From Microbacterium hydrocarbonoxydans (GTDB lineage: Bacteria; Actinomycetota; Actinomycetes; Actinomycetales; Microbacteriaceae), in the NCBI RefSeq assembly GCF_023715885.1, contig NZ_JAMBOY010000005.1, forward strand, positions 62,001 to 126,000: DNA of 64,000 bases. Direction: 5' to 3'. The notes beneath the pieces are model-generated. The model ran no database searches, was not told where the DNA came from, and was given only the letters and a program-made list of their open reading frames with translations. Below, piece by piece: positions 52,979-61,971 of this stretch. Both the position numbers and the translations under genes were made by a program. Numbering within the stretch: position 1 is the first letter of the stretch; each line of letters opens with the position of its first letter.

Positions 52979-54082
52979 ATGAACTCACGCACTCGTGCAG
53001 CGGCCATCGCCGCAGGCGCCGTCGCGGTCATGCTCGGCATGAGCGGATGCAGCGGCGCGATCAGCTCGGGATCCGGGGGCACGGCCTCCGGCGAATGCGC
53101 CCCCGAAGACGTCACGCTCGTGCAGTCCGGCCGCGGGCTCGAGAACGAGTACTACGTGTCGGTCGACGCGGCCGCCAAGGCCTTCGCCGAGTCCAAGGGG
53201 CTTGCGGACAACTACCAGTGGATCGCGAGCGACGGCGACTCCTCGAAGCAGCTCGGCCAGATCAAGTCGATCCTCGCCAAGGGCGGGGAATGCGTGGTCC
53301 TCAACATCGACGCCAACGAGTCGAGCCTGGTCCCCGCCATCGTGAAGGAGGCCGAGAAGTCCGGCGCCTGGCTCGTGACGCAGTGGAACCGCCCCGACGG
53401 CACCTCGCCCGAGTCGGGCGACTCCGCACACTGGGTCGCGCACATGTCGATCGACGGCGTGCCGGAGGGGTACGAGACAGCGAAGGCCCTGTTCGAGTCG
53501 ATGGGCGGCGAAGGATCGGTGGTGGCCCTGCAGGGCATCCTCGACAACCCGCCGGCCAAGGAGCGCTTCGCAGGCCTGCAGCAGGCTCTCGAGGAGTACC
53601 CGGGCATCACGCTGCTCGAGGACCAGACGGCCGAGTGGGACCGCACCAAGGCGCAGGACATCACGCAGACCTTCCTCACGAAGTACCCCGGCGAGATCGG
53701 CGGGGTGTGGGCCGCGAGCGACTCCATGGCCCTCGGCGCGTTGGAGGCGATCAAGAACGCGGGCCAGGGTGGTCAGATCAAGGTCACGGGCGTCGACGGC
53801 CTCGCTGAAGCGGTCGATCTCGTGAAGGACCCGAGCAGCGGCTACGTCGCGACGACCCAGTCGAGGGCTGCGGCCCAGGGCGCCTTCGGACTCGCGATCG
53901 GGCTCGCGGCCGCCACCGGCGAGTTCGACCCGGAGGAGGAGGCGGCAGGCCACCGCTCCTTCTACCTCAAGCCCGTCCCGATCATCACGGCGGAGAATGC
54001 GGGCGACGCACCCGACCCGGCCGCCATCGACGACTTCGACCTCTCCGACATCTGGTCCGAGGTCGGAGACCCGATCAAGTGA
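52979..54082 (+). CDS. sugar-binding lipoprotein, CUT2-type ABC importer
   Basis: 367 residues. Signal peptide with lipobox GMSGC (Cys24), a Ser/Gly-rich linker, then a periplasmic-binding domain (AKAFAESKGLADNYQW; GVWAASDSMALGALEAI). ATG at 52979 preceded by AGAAGGAG. First gene of a five-protein-domain operon: binding protein, permease, ATPase, permease. Two cysteines, C39 and C105, remain in the mature protein, which could form a disulphide. The ligand is unknown. Confidence 0.92.
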   Translation: MNSRTRAAAIAAGAVAVMLGMSGCSGAISSGSGGTASGECAPEDVTLVQSGRGLENEYYVSVDAAAKAFAESKGLADNYQWIASDGDSSKQLGQIKSILAKGGECVVLNIDANESSLVPAIVKEAEKSGAWLVTQWNRPDGTSPESGDSAHWVAHMSIDGVPEGYETAKALFESMGGEGSVVALQGILDNPPAKERFAGLQQALEEYPGITLLEDQTAEWDRTKAQDITQTFLTKYPGEIGGVWAASDSMALGALEAIKNAGQGGQIKVTGVDGLAEAVDLVKDPSSGYVATTQSRAAAQGAFGLAIGLAAATGEFDPEEEAAGHRSFYLKPVPIITAENAGDAPDPAAIDDFDLSDIWSEVGDPIK

Positions 54083-55116
54083 GCGCCGCGACGCGTACCG
54101 CGGGCCCCGGAGGGAACGACACCCTCCGCGGCTCGCGGTCCCCCGCCGGCCGCTGGCCGCTGCTCCGCTCGGAGCGGATCCCGGTGCCTGCACTCCTCGT
54201 GCTCCTGGCGATCTGCGTCGTCATGGCGTTCGTGAATCCGGTGTTCCTCTCCGGCGGCAACCTGCTCGCGATCGCCGAGCAGAGCGCCGTGCCGATCGTC
54301 GTCGCGGTCGGCCTCACCTTCGTCATCCTGATGGGCGGCATCGACCTGTCGCTGGCCGGAGTGATGGCGGCGGTCTCGCTCACCACCGCACTACTGCTGC
54401 GCAACGATCGCAACGACCTCGACCTCGGCATCTGGGCCGCCCCGATCGCCGTCGCCGTGGGCGCGGCCCTGGGGCTCGTCGCCGGCGTCTCCGTCGCACG
54501 ACTCCGCGTGCCGTCGTTCATCGTCACGATCGGCACATGGCAGATCGGCCTCGGGATCGGGCTGCTGCTCTTCGGCGGCAAGCCCCCGCGTATCGAGGAC
54601 GACGGCTTCCGGGCCCTCCTCGGCGGCAGCCTCGTCGGACTCCCCGGAATGGTCTGGATCTCGCTCGCCGCGGTCATCGTCGGACTGCTCGTGCAGATGC
54701 GCACCCGCTTCGGCCGCTACGCGTACGTGATCGGCGGCAGCGAGGAGATCGCGCGGCTCTCCGGCATCCCCGTGTCGCGCTATCGCATGCTGTCGTTCGT
54801 CGTCGCGGGCGCCACGGCCGGGCTGGCCGCCGTGCTCGCGACCGCCCGCATCGGGGTCGGCGACGTCGGCATCGGTGGCGATCTCCTCTTCACCACCATC
54901 GCCGGCGTGGTCATCGGAGGCACCTTCCTCACCGGCGGACGCGGAGGCGTGCTGCACTCCGTGGTCGGCGTGATCGTGATCGTCGTCATCGCCAACGCCA
55001 TGGTGCTCGGCGGAGTCAGCTCCTACGTGCAGCAGGCCGTGCAGGGCGCGGTCGTCATCGTCGCCGCCTCGATCGCACTGTGGCGATCGCGCGAGAGATT
55101 GCGAGTCATCAAATGA
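54079..55116 (+). CDS. ribose-type ABC permease, first of two
   Basis: 345 residues, about ten membrane segments, with the RbsC-type motif LMGGIDLSLAGVMAA and TGGRGGVLHSVVGV. GTG start at 54079 overlaps the binding-protein stop. A second permease follows the ATPase, so the channel is probably a heterodimer. Confidence 0.92.
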   Translation: MSAATRTAGPGGNDTLRGSRSPAGRWPLLRSERIPVPALLVLLAICVVMAFVNPVFLSGGNLLAIAEQSAVPIVVAVGLTFVILMGGIDLSLAGVMAAVSLTTALLLRNDRNDLDLGIWAAPIAVAVGAALGLVAGVSVARLRVPSFIVTIGTWQIGLGIGLLLFGGKPPRIEDDGFRALLGGSLVGLPGMVWISLAAVIVGLLVQMRTRFGRYAYVIGGSEEIARLSGIPVSRYRMLSFVVAGATAGLAAVLATARIGVGDVGIGGDLLFTTIAGVVIGGTFLTGGRGGVLHSVVGVIVIVVIANAMVLGGVSSYVQQAVQGAVVIVAASIALWRSRERLRVIK

Positions 55117-56630
55117 GCACGGATGCCGTCCTCGAGCTTCGCGGGGTCTCGAAGAGCTTCCCCGGCGTGCGGGCGCTGTCGGACATCGATCTCGAGATCC
55201 GGCCCAACGAGGTCCTGGGGCTGATCGGCGAGAACGGTGCAGGCAAGTCGACGCTGCTCAAGGTGCTGACCGGAGTCGAGCGGCCCGACAGCGGCGAGCT
55301 CGTGCTGCGCGGCGACAGCGTCACGCTGCGCGGCGTGACCGACGCCAACGACCACGGCATCGCGATGGTGTTCCAGGAGCAGTCGCTGCTCGAGAACATC
55401 ACCGTCGGCGAGAACGTGCTGCTCGGCAACGAGGGCACCAGTGTGCGCTTCGGCCTCTACCGCTGGGGCGAGTTCCACGAACGCGCGCAGCGCTACCTCG
55501 ACCTGGTCGGCGGCGGGCTGTCGACCAGGACGCCCACCAGCCACCTCTCGTTCGCGAAGCGGCAGATGGTCGAGGTCGCGAAGGCTCTGGCATCCGGCGA
55601 GCGCAGTCGACACCAGCCCATCATCCTGCTCGACGAGCCGACGTCGGTGCTCGAGGACGAGGAGATCCAGACGCTCTTCCGCATCGTGCGCGAGCTCCGC
55701 AAGCGCGCGAGCGTCGTGTTCGTGTCGCACCGGATGGAGGAGGTGCTGGAGATCTGCGATCGCGTGTACGTCATGCGCGACGGCGAGGTCGTCGGCGAGT
55801 GCACTCCCGAGGAGGCCACGATGGACGACCTCTTCGGCCTCATGGTGGGGCACGACATGAGCGCGGGCTACTACCACGAGGACGCCCAGACCGACCCGCA
55901 GTCGGCACCGGGACTCGAGGTGCGCGGCCTGTCGGCACGATCCTTCGACGACGTGTCGTTCACGGTCGCGCGCGGCGAGGTGCTCGCGGTGATGGGCGTG
56001 CAGGAGAGCGGTCGCGAAGACCTCGGCCGCGCCCTATTCGGCGCCATCCCGATCACTTCCGGCTCGATCTCCCTCGACGGCGAGCCGCTGCGCATCGGGA
56101 CACCGTCCGGTGCGGTGACACGCGGGATCGGATACATCCCGTCCGAGCGCAAAGTGGACGGCGCGGTGCTGGGCATGGGGGTCGACGAGAACCTCACCAT
56201 GGCGCACCCCGATCAGGTCAGCCTCGGACCGCTCCTGAGCAGGAGGCGCGAACGATCGGCGGTGGACGGCTGGATCGAGACCCTACGCGTCAAGACGCCC
56301 GCGCGGGACACCCCGATGCGCAATCTCTCCGGCGGCAACCAGCAGAAAGTCGTGCTGGCGAAGTGGCTGATCGACCCGGATCTGCGTCTGCTGATCCTCG
56401 ATACTCCGACCCGCGGCCTCGACGTCGGCGCCAAGGCCGACGTGTACCGGCTCATCCGAGAGCTCGCGGCGCGAGGGCTCTCGGTCCTGCTCATCGCGGA
56501 CAGCCTCGAGGAGGGCATAGCGATGAGCCACCGTATCCTCACCATGCGCGACGGCCGGATCACCGGGGAGTTCCCCTCCGCACCCGGCGCCCGCCCCGAG
56601 CGTGCCGACGTCCTCGAAAGGATGGTGTGA
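55113..56630 (+). CDS. ribose-type ABC ATPase, two fused domains
   Basis: 505 residues. First domain: Walker A GENGAGKST, altered signature LSFAKRQ, Walker B LLDEPTSVL. Second domain: strongly degenerate Walker A (GVQESGREDL), intact signature LSGGNQQK, but Walker B reads LILDTPTRGLDVGAK, with Thr in place of the catalytic glutamate. The second site is therefore likely not hydrolytic. ATG at 55113 overlaps the permease stop as ATGA. Confidence 0.92.
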   Translation: MSTDAVLELRGVSKSFPGVRALSDIDLEIRPNEVLGLIGENGAGKSTLLKVLTGVERPDSGELVLRGDSVTLRGVTDANDHGIAMVFQEQSLLENITVGENVLLGNEGTSVRFGLYRWGEFHERAQRYLDLVGGGLSTRTPTSHLSFAKRQMVEVAKALASGERSRHQPIILLDEPTSVLEDEEIQTLFRIVRELRKRASVVFVSHRMEEVLEICDRVYVMRDGEVVGECTPEEATMDDLFGLMVGHDMSAGYYHEDAQTDPQSAPGLEVRGLSARSFDDVSFTVARGEVLAVMGVQESGREDLGRALFGAIPITSGSISLDGEPLRIGTPSGAVTRGIGYIPSERKVDGAVLGMGVDENLTMAHPDQVSLGPLLSRRRERSAVDGWIETLRVKTPARDTPMRNLSGGNQQKVVLAKWLIDPDLRLLILDTPTRGLDVGAKADVYRLIRELAARGLSVLLIADSLEEGIAMSHRILTMRDGRITGEFPSAPGARPERADVLERMV

Positions 56631-56632
56631 CG

Positions 56633-57637
56633 ATGAGTGCGACCGCACCCGCGTCCGAAAAGGTCCCGTCGATCGAGACGACAGCCCCCCGCCGCTCCCG
56701 GTGGCGGCGGCTGCACGAGTCGGGTTACGCACCCGCCGTGCTCTTCGTGCTGCTGGCGATCGTCGTCGGGGTCTACGACACGTCGTTCTTCCGCATCCCG
56801 AGCCTGATGTCGCTGCTCGAGCAGTCGGCACCGCTGATCATGCTCGCCCTGGCGCAGGGTCTCGTCGTGCTGACCGGGCGCATCACGCTCGCGCACGCCG
56901 CGCTCGCGAGTCTCGCCGGTGTCGCGCTCGCCAAAGCGCTCCCCCTGCTCGGCGGTATGGCCGTGCCGGCGGTGCTCGTCGCCGCCGCGGCCTGCGGCGT
57001 GATCGTCGGCGTCCTGCACGTGTTCACCCAGGTGCCGTCGTTCATCGTGACCCTCGGCTTCCTCGGCATCTTCACGGGGCTGTCGCTGTGGATCAGCGGC
57101 GCGGACTCCGTCTTCGTGCAGTCGGGCTACGAGAACGTGGAGTGGCTGTCGCTGAGGCTCTTCGGGGTGCCGATCAGCTTCCTCTTCGTCCTCGCGGTCG
57201 CGGGGATCCTGATGGTCTTCATGACCTTCACCTCGTTCGGCCGGCGCGTGCGCGCGATAGGCCTGAACGAGCGCGCCGCGGCGTTCAGCGGCATCCCGAC
57301 CACCCGGATCGTCGTGATCGTGTTCGCCGTCTCTGGGGCCCTCTCCGGTCTCGCCGCGATGCTGCAGGTCGCCCAGCTGCAGTCCGCGGGGGCGACCACG
57401 TCGGACTCCCTGCTGCTGCCGAGCATCGCCGCGGTCATCGTGGGCGGCTGCTCGATCTCCGGCGGAGTCGGCGGCGTCGGCCGCATGGTCATGGGCGCCC
57501 TGGTGATCGCCCTGCTGCGCGTCGGCCTCGACCTCGTCGGCATCGACTCCGCGTACCAGCCGATCCTCTACGGCGTGATCGTCATCCTCGCGATCGCCGC
57601 CACCGTCGACCGCCGTCGGGGCACCGCCGTGGCCTGA
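56633..57637 (+). CDS. ribose-type ABC permease, second of two
   Basis: 334 residues, about ten membrane segments after a 30-residue basic N-terminus. The usual GGIDLS stretch reads LTGRITLAHAALAS, a diverged form. ATG at 56633 with GAAAGGATGG upstream; an in-frame GTG at 56627 is also possible. Ends 15 bp from the convergent aldo/keto reductase gene, with no terminator visible between. Confidence 0.9.
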   Translation: MSATAPASEKVPSIETTAPRRSRWRRLHESGYAPAVLFVLLAIVVGVYDTSFFRIPSLMSLLEQSAPLIMLALAQGLVVLTGRITLAHAALASLAGVALAKALPLLGGMAVPAVLVAAAACGVIVGVLHVFTQVPSFIVTLGFLGIFTGLSLWISGADSVFVQSGYENVEWLSLRLFGVPISFLFVLAVAGILMVFMTFTSFGRRVRAIGLNERAAAFSGIPTTRIVVIVFAVSGALSGLAAMLQVAQLQSAGATTSDSLLLPSIAAVIVGGCSISGGVGGVGRMVMGALVIALLRVGLDLVGIDSAYQPILYGVIVILAIAATVDRRRGTAVA

Positions 57638-57652
57638 CCGGCCTGTCAGCGA

Positions 57653-58618
57653 TCAGCCGGGTATCAGTCCCTCCGCCGCGAGCTCCTCCCAGAGCGCCTG
57701 GGGGACGTCGACCGCAGCGAACTGCGCGTTCTGCCGCAGTTGCTCCGGTCGGCTCCCGCCGACGACGACCGAGCGCACGACATCGGCCCGCAGCGGGAAC
57801 TGCACGGCCGCGGCGGGCAGCGGCACATCGTGGTTCGCGCAGACGGCCGCGATGCGCACGACCCGATCCCAGAGCTCGTCGGGCGCCTGTCCGTACTCGT
57901 ACCGGCCGTCGCGCCGCGGCTCGCTGGACGCGAGCAGGCCGGAGTTGAAGACGGATGCCGCGACGATGCCGGTTCCGTGCTCCCGGCACGCCGGAAGCAC
58001 GTCCGCCGCGGCCGGCTGCTCGAGCAGCGTGTAGCGCCCGGCGACCATCACGAGGTCGAGGTCGGCCGCGCGGACCGCCGTGGCGAGGGCATCCGACACC
58101 ATCGAGCCGATCCCGATCGCCGCCACCGCTCCGTCTGCCCGCAGCTGCTCCAGCGCGGGGAGCGCCTCGGCGACCGCGAGGTCGAGGTCGTGCCGCTCCG
58201 GGTCGTGCAGGTAGACGAGGTCGATGCGCTCGATGCCCAGCCGTTCGCGCGACTCGTCGAGGCTCGTGCGAATGCCGTCGGTCGAGAAATCCCACACCCG
58301 CTGCAGGTCGTCGGGGACGTGGAAGTCGTTGGCCGTGTCGAGTCCACCGGCGTACTCGGGGTTGGGCCGCAGCAGGCGCCCGACCTTGGTCGACAGCACG
58401 TACTCGTCGCGCGGCTTGGTCTGCAGGAAGGCGCCGAGGCGCCGCTCAGAGAGGCCGAGCCCGTAGTGCGGCGCGGTGTCGAAGTAGCGGATGCCGCTGT
58501 CCCACGCCGCGTTCAGCACGGCCAGGGCCTCATCATCGCTGAGCTCGCGGAACAGGTTGCCGACGTTCGCGGCCCCGTAGCCGAGCGCGGGAACGGTCAG
58601 CCGATCAGACCGTGACAT
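57653..58618 (-). CDS. aldo/keto reductase, L-fucose (aldose) 1-dehydrogenase type
   Basis: 321 residues. AKR tetrad visible: D47 and Y52 (YFDTAPHYG), a lysine in LSTKVGR and a histidine in [10 protein letters not shown]. The group includes D-threo-aldose/L-fucose 1-dehydrogenase and pyridoxal 4-dehydrogenase; adjacency to L-fuconate dehydratase favours L-fucose to L-fuconolactone. ATG at 58618 overlaps the upstream gene by 14 bp, so the two are translationally coupled. Confidence 0.87.
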   Translation of the reverse strand: MSRSDRLTVPALGYGAANVGNLFRELSDDEALAVLNAAWDSGIRYFDTAPHYGLGLSERRLGAFLQTKPRDEYVLSTKVGRLLRPNPEYAGGLDTANDFHVPDDLQRVWDFSTDGIRTSLDESRERLGIERIDLVYLHDPERHDLDLAVAEALPALEQLRADGAVAAIGIGSMVSDALATAVRAADLDLVMVAGRYTLLEQPAAADVLPACREHGTGIVAASVFNSGLLASSEPRRDGRYEYGQAPDELWDRVVRIAAVCANHDVPLPAAAVQFPLRADVVRSVVVGGSRPEQLRQNAQFAAVDVPQALWEELAAEGLIPG

Positions 58619-59900
58619 GCTCGCCCGTCCAGGTGTAGGCCTCGATGCTGCCGGCCTTCATCTCCATGCCGGCTCCCGGCGCGGTCGGCGCCATGTAGGA
58701 GCCGCCCTGGATGTCGGTGGGCACGACGAAATGCTCATGCAGGTGATCGACGAACTCGATCATGCGTCCCTCGCGCGTGCCGGTGACGGCGACGAAGTCG
58801 AACATCGACAGGTGCTGCACGGCCTCGCACAGACCGACTCCACCGGCGTGCGGACAGACCGGCACCCCGAACTTCGCGGCCAGCAGCAGGTTGGCGATGT
58901 TCTCGTTGACGCCCGCGACCCGCACCGCATCGATCTGCATGACCGAGATGGCCTCGGCCTGCAGCAGCTGCTTGAAGATCACGCGATTCTGCGCGTGCTC
59001 ACCCGTCGCCACGCGGATGGGTGCGACGCCGCGAGCGATCTCGGCGTGGCCGAGCACGTCGTCGGGACTCGTGGGCTCCTCGATCCAGGCGGGGTGGAAC
59101 TCGGCGAGGGCGTTCACCCATTCGATCGCCTCGGATACCTCCCAGCGCTGGTTCGCGTCGATCGCGATGGGGAAATCCGGTCCGCACACCTCACGTGCCT
59201 TGCGGAACCGGCGGATGTCGTCGTCGAGGTCGGCGCCGACCTTGAGCTTGATCTGCGTGAACCCGTCGGCCATCGCCTCGCGGGCGAGCCGTTCGAGCTT
59301 CTCGTCGGAGTAGCCGAGCCAGCCGGGGCTGGTGGTGTAACCGGGGTAGCCGGTGGCGAGCAGTTCCTGCTCCCGCTCGGCACGGCCGGGCTCTGCGGCT
59401 CGGAGGATCTCGAGCGCCTCGGCCGGCGTGAGCGCGTTGGTGAGATAGCGGAAGTCGACGAGGCCGACGAGCTCCTCCGGGGTCATCCGGGCGAGCAGCT
59501 GCCACAGCGGCAGCCCCGCCCGCTTGGCCTTGATGTCCCACAGCGCATTGATGACCGCGCCGATGGCCATGTGCATGACGCCCTTCTCGGGGCCGAGCCA
59601 GCGCAGCTGCGAGTCGCCGATGATGTCGCGGAACGTGCCGCCCATGTCGTCGAGCAGCGGCTCGATCTCGCGTCCGACGAGGTGTCCGGCGAGCGCATCG
59701 ATCGCGGCCACCTGCACGTCGTTGCCGCGGCCGATCGTGAAGACGAACGCGTGGCCGTCGATGCCGTCCGCGGCGTCGGTGCGCACGATCACGTACGCCG
59801 CCGAGTAGTCGGGGTCGGGGTTCATGGCATCCGACCCGTCCAGGCTGAGCGAGGTGGGGAAGCGGACGTCGGTGGTGTCGAGGGCGACGATGCGGCTCAC
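58605..59900 (-). CDS. L-fuconate dehydratase (enolase superfamily)
   Basis: Dehydrates L-fuconate to 2-keto-3-deoxy-L-fuconate. 431 residues. Catalytic residues fall at K220 (KLKVGAD), D248 (IDANQRW), E274 (IEEPTSP), E301 (ATGEHAQ), D324 (QIDAVR) and H351 ([11 protein letters not shown]), which to my recollection are the same numbers as in the characterised Xanthomonas enzyme. GTG start at 59900. It is divergent from the FAH-family gene with an operator-like inverted repeat between them. Confidence 0.95.
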   Translation of the reverse strand: MSRIVALDTTDVRFPTSLSLDGSDAMNPDPDYSAAYVIVRTDAADGIDGHAFVFTIGRGNDVQVAAIDALAGHLVGREIEPLLDDMGGTFRDIIGDSQLRWLGPEKGVMHMAIGAVINALWDIKAKRAGLPLWQLLARMTPEELVGLVDFRYLTNALTPAEALEILRAAEPGRAEREQELLATGYPGYTTSPGWLGYSDEKLERLAREAMADGFTQIKLKVGADLDDDIRRFRKAREVCGPDFPIAIDANQRWEVSEAIEWVNALAEFHPAWIEEPTSPDDVLGHAEIARGVAPIRVATGEHAQNRVIFKQLLQAEAISVMQIDAVRVAGVNENIANLLLAAKFGVPVCPHAGGVGLCEAVQHLSMFDFVAVTGTREGRMIEFVDHLHEHFVVPTDIQGGSYMAPTAPGAGMEMKAGSIEAYTWTGEHVTV

Positions 59901-59941
59901 GGGTTCCTCTCAGGCACGGCAGGGGAGTCCGCGCAGATCCC

Positions 59942-59975
59942 TTGGAGTGTAAACATCCGATGTCTATACTGTCAA
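59942..59975. promoter_or_regulatory. overlapping divergent promoters with operator-like inverted repeat, L-fucose genes
   Basis: Leftward: TTGACA (complement of 59970-59975) and TACACT (complement of 59946-59951), spacer 18. Rightward: TTGGAG (59942-59947) and TATACT (59965-59970), spacer 17. GTAAACATC-C-GATGTCTAT (59949-59967) is an inverted repeat covering both spacers, so one repressor could shut both directions. No regulator gene is near. Confidence 0.75.
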
Positions 59976-60034
59976 CGAGGCGGGCCACCGCGACGTGGTC
60001 CGGGCCGACGACGATCCGACCGAGCAGGAGAGAC

Positions 60035-60895
60035 ATGAAGTTCGCACGCCTAGGCGCCCCCGGAGCCGAGATCCCCGTCCTCGTCGAGGGCGACCGGTAC
60101 TTCGACCTGCGGTCCGTGACATCCGATGTGGACGGCGCATTCCTCGCCGGCGACGTGCGCGCCCAGGTGGAGGCCGCGCTCGCCGACGGCGGTCTGCCCG
60201 AGCTCGAGGATGCCGCGTCGATGCGCGTCGGCGCCCCGATCGCGCGCCCGAGCGCCGTCATCTGCATCGGCCAGAACTACGCAGCTCACGCCCGCGAGTC
60301 CGGCGCGGAGCCACCCACCGTGCCGATCATGTTCCTGAAGACCCCGAACACCGTGGTCGGACCGAATGACGCGGTCACCATTCCGCGCGGCAGCGAGAAG
60401 ACGGACTGGGAGGTCGAGCTCGGCGTCGTGATCGGCGCTCGCGCGGCGTACCTCGATTCGCTCGAGGAGGCCGACGCGCACATCGCCGGATACGTGACGG
60501 CCAACGACGTCTCGGAGCGGGCGTTCCAGATGGAGGTCTCCGGTGGTCAGTGGTCGAAGGGCAAGATCGCTCCGGGCTTCAATCCGACCGGCCCGTGGCT
60601 CGTCACGCCAGACGAGGTCGAGGTCGGCAGCCTGCGGCTGCGCAGCTGGGTCAACGGCGATCCCCGGCAGGACTCGAACACCAACGACATGATCTTCGAC
60701 GTCCGCACGATCGTGCACCATCTGTCGCAGTACGTCACGCTCGAGCCGGGCGACCTCATCCTCACCGGCACCCCGCAGGGCGTCGCGTTCGGCGGGAAGT
60801 TCCCCTACCTGACGGCGGGCGACGTCGTCGACATCGAGATCGAGGGACTCGGGCATCAACGCCAGGAGTTCGTGGCCTGGGAGGCACAGAAATGA
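60035..60895 (+). CDS. fumarylacetoacetate hydrolase family protein (2,4-diketo-3-deoxy-L-fuconate hydrolase by context)
   Basis: 286 residues. Metal-binding motif TDWEVELGVVIG (two glutamates, near 123-134) and the TANDVSERAFQ aspartate; ITGTPQGVAFG-type C-terminal loop (LTGTPQGVAFG). In the fucose pathway it would split 2,4-diketo-3-deoxy-L-fuconate into pyruvate and L-lactate. ATG at 60035 preceded by AGGAGAG; it overlaps the SDR gene as ATGA. Confidence 0.88.
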   Translation: MKFARLGAPGAEIPVLVEGDRYFDLRSVTSDVDGAFLAGDVRAQVEAALADGGLPELEDAASMRVGAPIARPSAVICIGQNYAAHARESGAEPPTVPIMFLKTPNTVVGPNDAVTIPRGSEKTDWEVELGVVIGARAAYLDSLEEADAHIAGYVTANDVSERAFQMEVSGGQWSKGKIAPGFNPTGPWLVTPDEVEVGSLRLRSWVNGDPRQDSNTNDMIFDVRTIVHHLSQYVTLEPGDLILTGTPQGVAFGGKFPYLTAGDVVDIEIEGLGHQRQEFVAWEAQK

Positions 60896-61650
60896 GCGGA
60901 GCTCTGGACGAACTGGTGGCGATCGTCACGGGCGGGGCCTCGGGGCTCGGCGCCGCGATCGCCGCCCGCCTGCACGCCGACGGGGCGCAGATCGCGGTGC
61001 TCGACCGCGACACCTCGGGGGCGGATGCCGCGTTCGCCGCGTTCACGGCCGACGTCTCCGATCGCGCGTCGGTGGATGCCGCGGTGGCGGCGGTCGGCCA
61101 GCGCTTCGGCCGCATCGACATCGTCGTCAACAACGCGGGCATCGGCGCTCAGGGCGATGTCACCGCGAACGACGACGACGAGTGGGCACGTGTGCTGTCG
61201 ATCAACGTCACGGGTATCGCCCGCGTCACGACGGCGGCGCTGCCGTGGCTGCGGAAGTCGCCGAATGCGTCGATCTGTAACACCGCCTCGATCGCGTCGA
61301 CCACCGGTCTTCCGCAGCGAGCGCTGTACAGCGCATCGAAGGGCGCGGTCGAAGCGCTCACCCGCGCGATGGCGACCGACCACCTGCGCGAGGGGATCCG
61401 CGTCAACGCGGTGAACCCCGGCACGGCCGACACACCGTGGGTGGGCCGACTGCTCGATACCGCGGCCGATCCCGAGGCCGAGCGGGCGGCGCTCGAGGCC
61501 CGGCAGCCGCACGGACGCCTCGTGTCGCCCACCGAGGTCGCGGCCGCTGTCGCCTACCTCGTCTCGCCCGACGCCGGGTCGACGACGGGCACGTTCATCG
61601 AGGTCGACGGCGGCATGGCGCGACTGCGCCTCCGGCCCGTCGGCAGCTGA
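60892..61650 (+). CDS. SDR-family dehydrogenase (2-keto-3-deoxy-L-fuconate dehydrogenase by context)
   Basis: 252 residues, classical SDR: TGGASGLG (13-20), NNAG (80-83), S133 and the YSASK pair Y146/K150. In the pathway it would oxidise the C4 hydroxyl of 2-keto-3-deoxy-L-fuconate, feeding the FAH-family hydrolase encoded just before it. The specific substrate is inferred from neighbours. Confidence 0.88.
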   Translation: MSGALDELVAIVTGGASGLGAAIAARLHADGAQIAVLDRDTSGADAAFAAFTADVSDRASVDAAVAAVGQRFGRIDIVVNNAGIGAQGDVTANDDDEWARVLSINVTGIARVTTAALPWLRKSPNASICNTASIASTTGLPQRALYSASKGAVEALTRAMATDHLREGIRVNAVNPGTADTPWVGRLLDTAADPEAERAALEARQPHGRLVSPTEVAAAVAYLVSPDAGSTTGTFIEVDGGMARLRLRPVGS

Positions 61651-61680
61651 TCGGTCGGGCAGGCGCGCCGCGCCCCGGCC

Positions 61681-61893
61681 GCGCTTCCGGTCGCACTTCG
61701 AGCCGCGCCCGCCCCAAACCTCGCTTCCGGTCGCACTTCGTGCCGCTCGCGCGCGCGTTCGACGGGCCCAACTGCGACCGGAAGCGCCGGGCACCGACTC
61801 GGTCCGGCACCAACTGCGACCGGAAGCGCCGGGCACCGACTCGGTCCGGCACCAACTGCGACCGGAAGCGCCGGGCACCGACTCCCTGCATCG
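61681..61893. repeat. left flanking repeat cluster, core TTCCGGTCGCA, with 42-bp tandem repeats
   Basis: Two forward units (61681-61700, 61721-61740) followed by inverted units arranged as a 42-bp tandem repeat: 61768-61809, 61810-61851 and a partial third from 61852. Each contains AACTGCGACCGGAAGCG. It fills most of the 321-bp gap before the copy B gene; nothing else is visible there except the DnaA-box-like site. Confidence 0.85.
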
Positions 61894-61904
61894 GTTCCGC
61901 GGGC

Positions 61905-61913
61905 TGTGGATAA
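61905..61913 (-). promoter_or_regulatory. TTATCCACA (DnaA-box-like) upstream of copy B
   Basis: TGTGGATAA at 61905-61913, the exact complement of TTATCCACA, 58 bp before the ATG. A partial second copy, TGTGGAGA, starts at 61927. The same nonamer precedes copy A. Confidence 0.6.
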
Positions 61914-61971
61914 CGCCGAAACTGCCTGTGGAGAGCGCCCGCCAGCCGAACACTCCTGCGACGGTTGCACG

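Noticed and set aside
61681-61893. CRISPR array
   Set aside because: The 42-bp units are contiguous with no unique spacers, and no cas genes are present.
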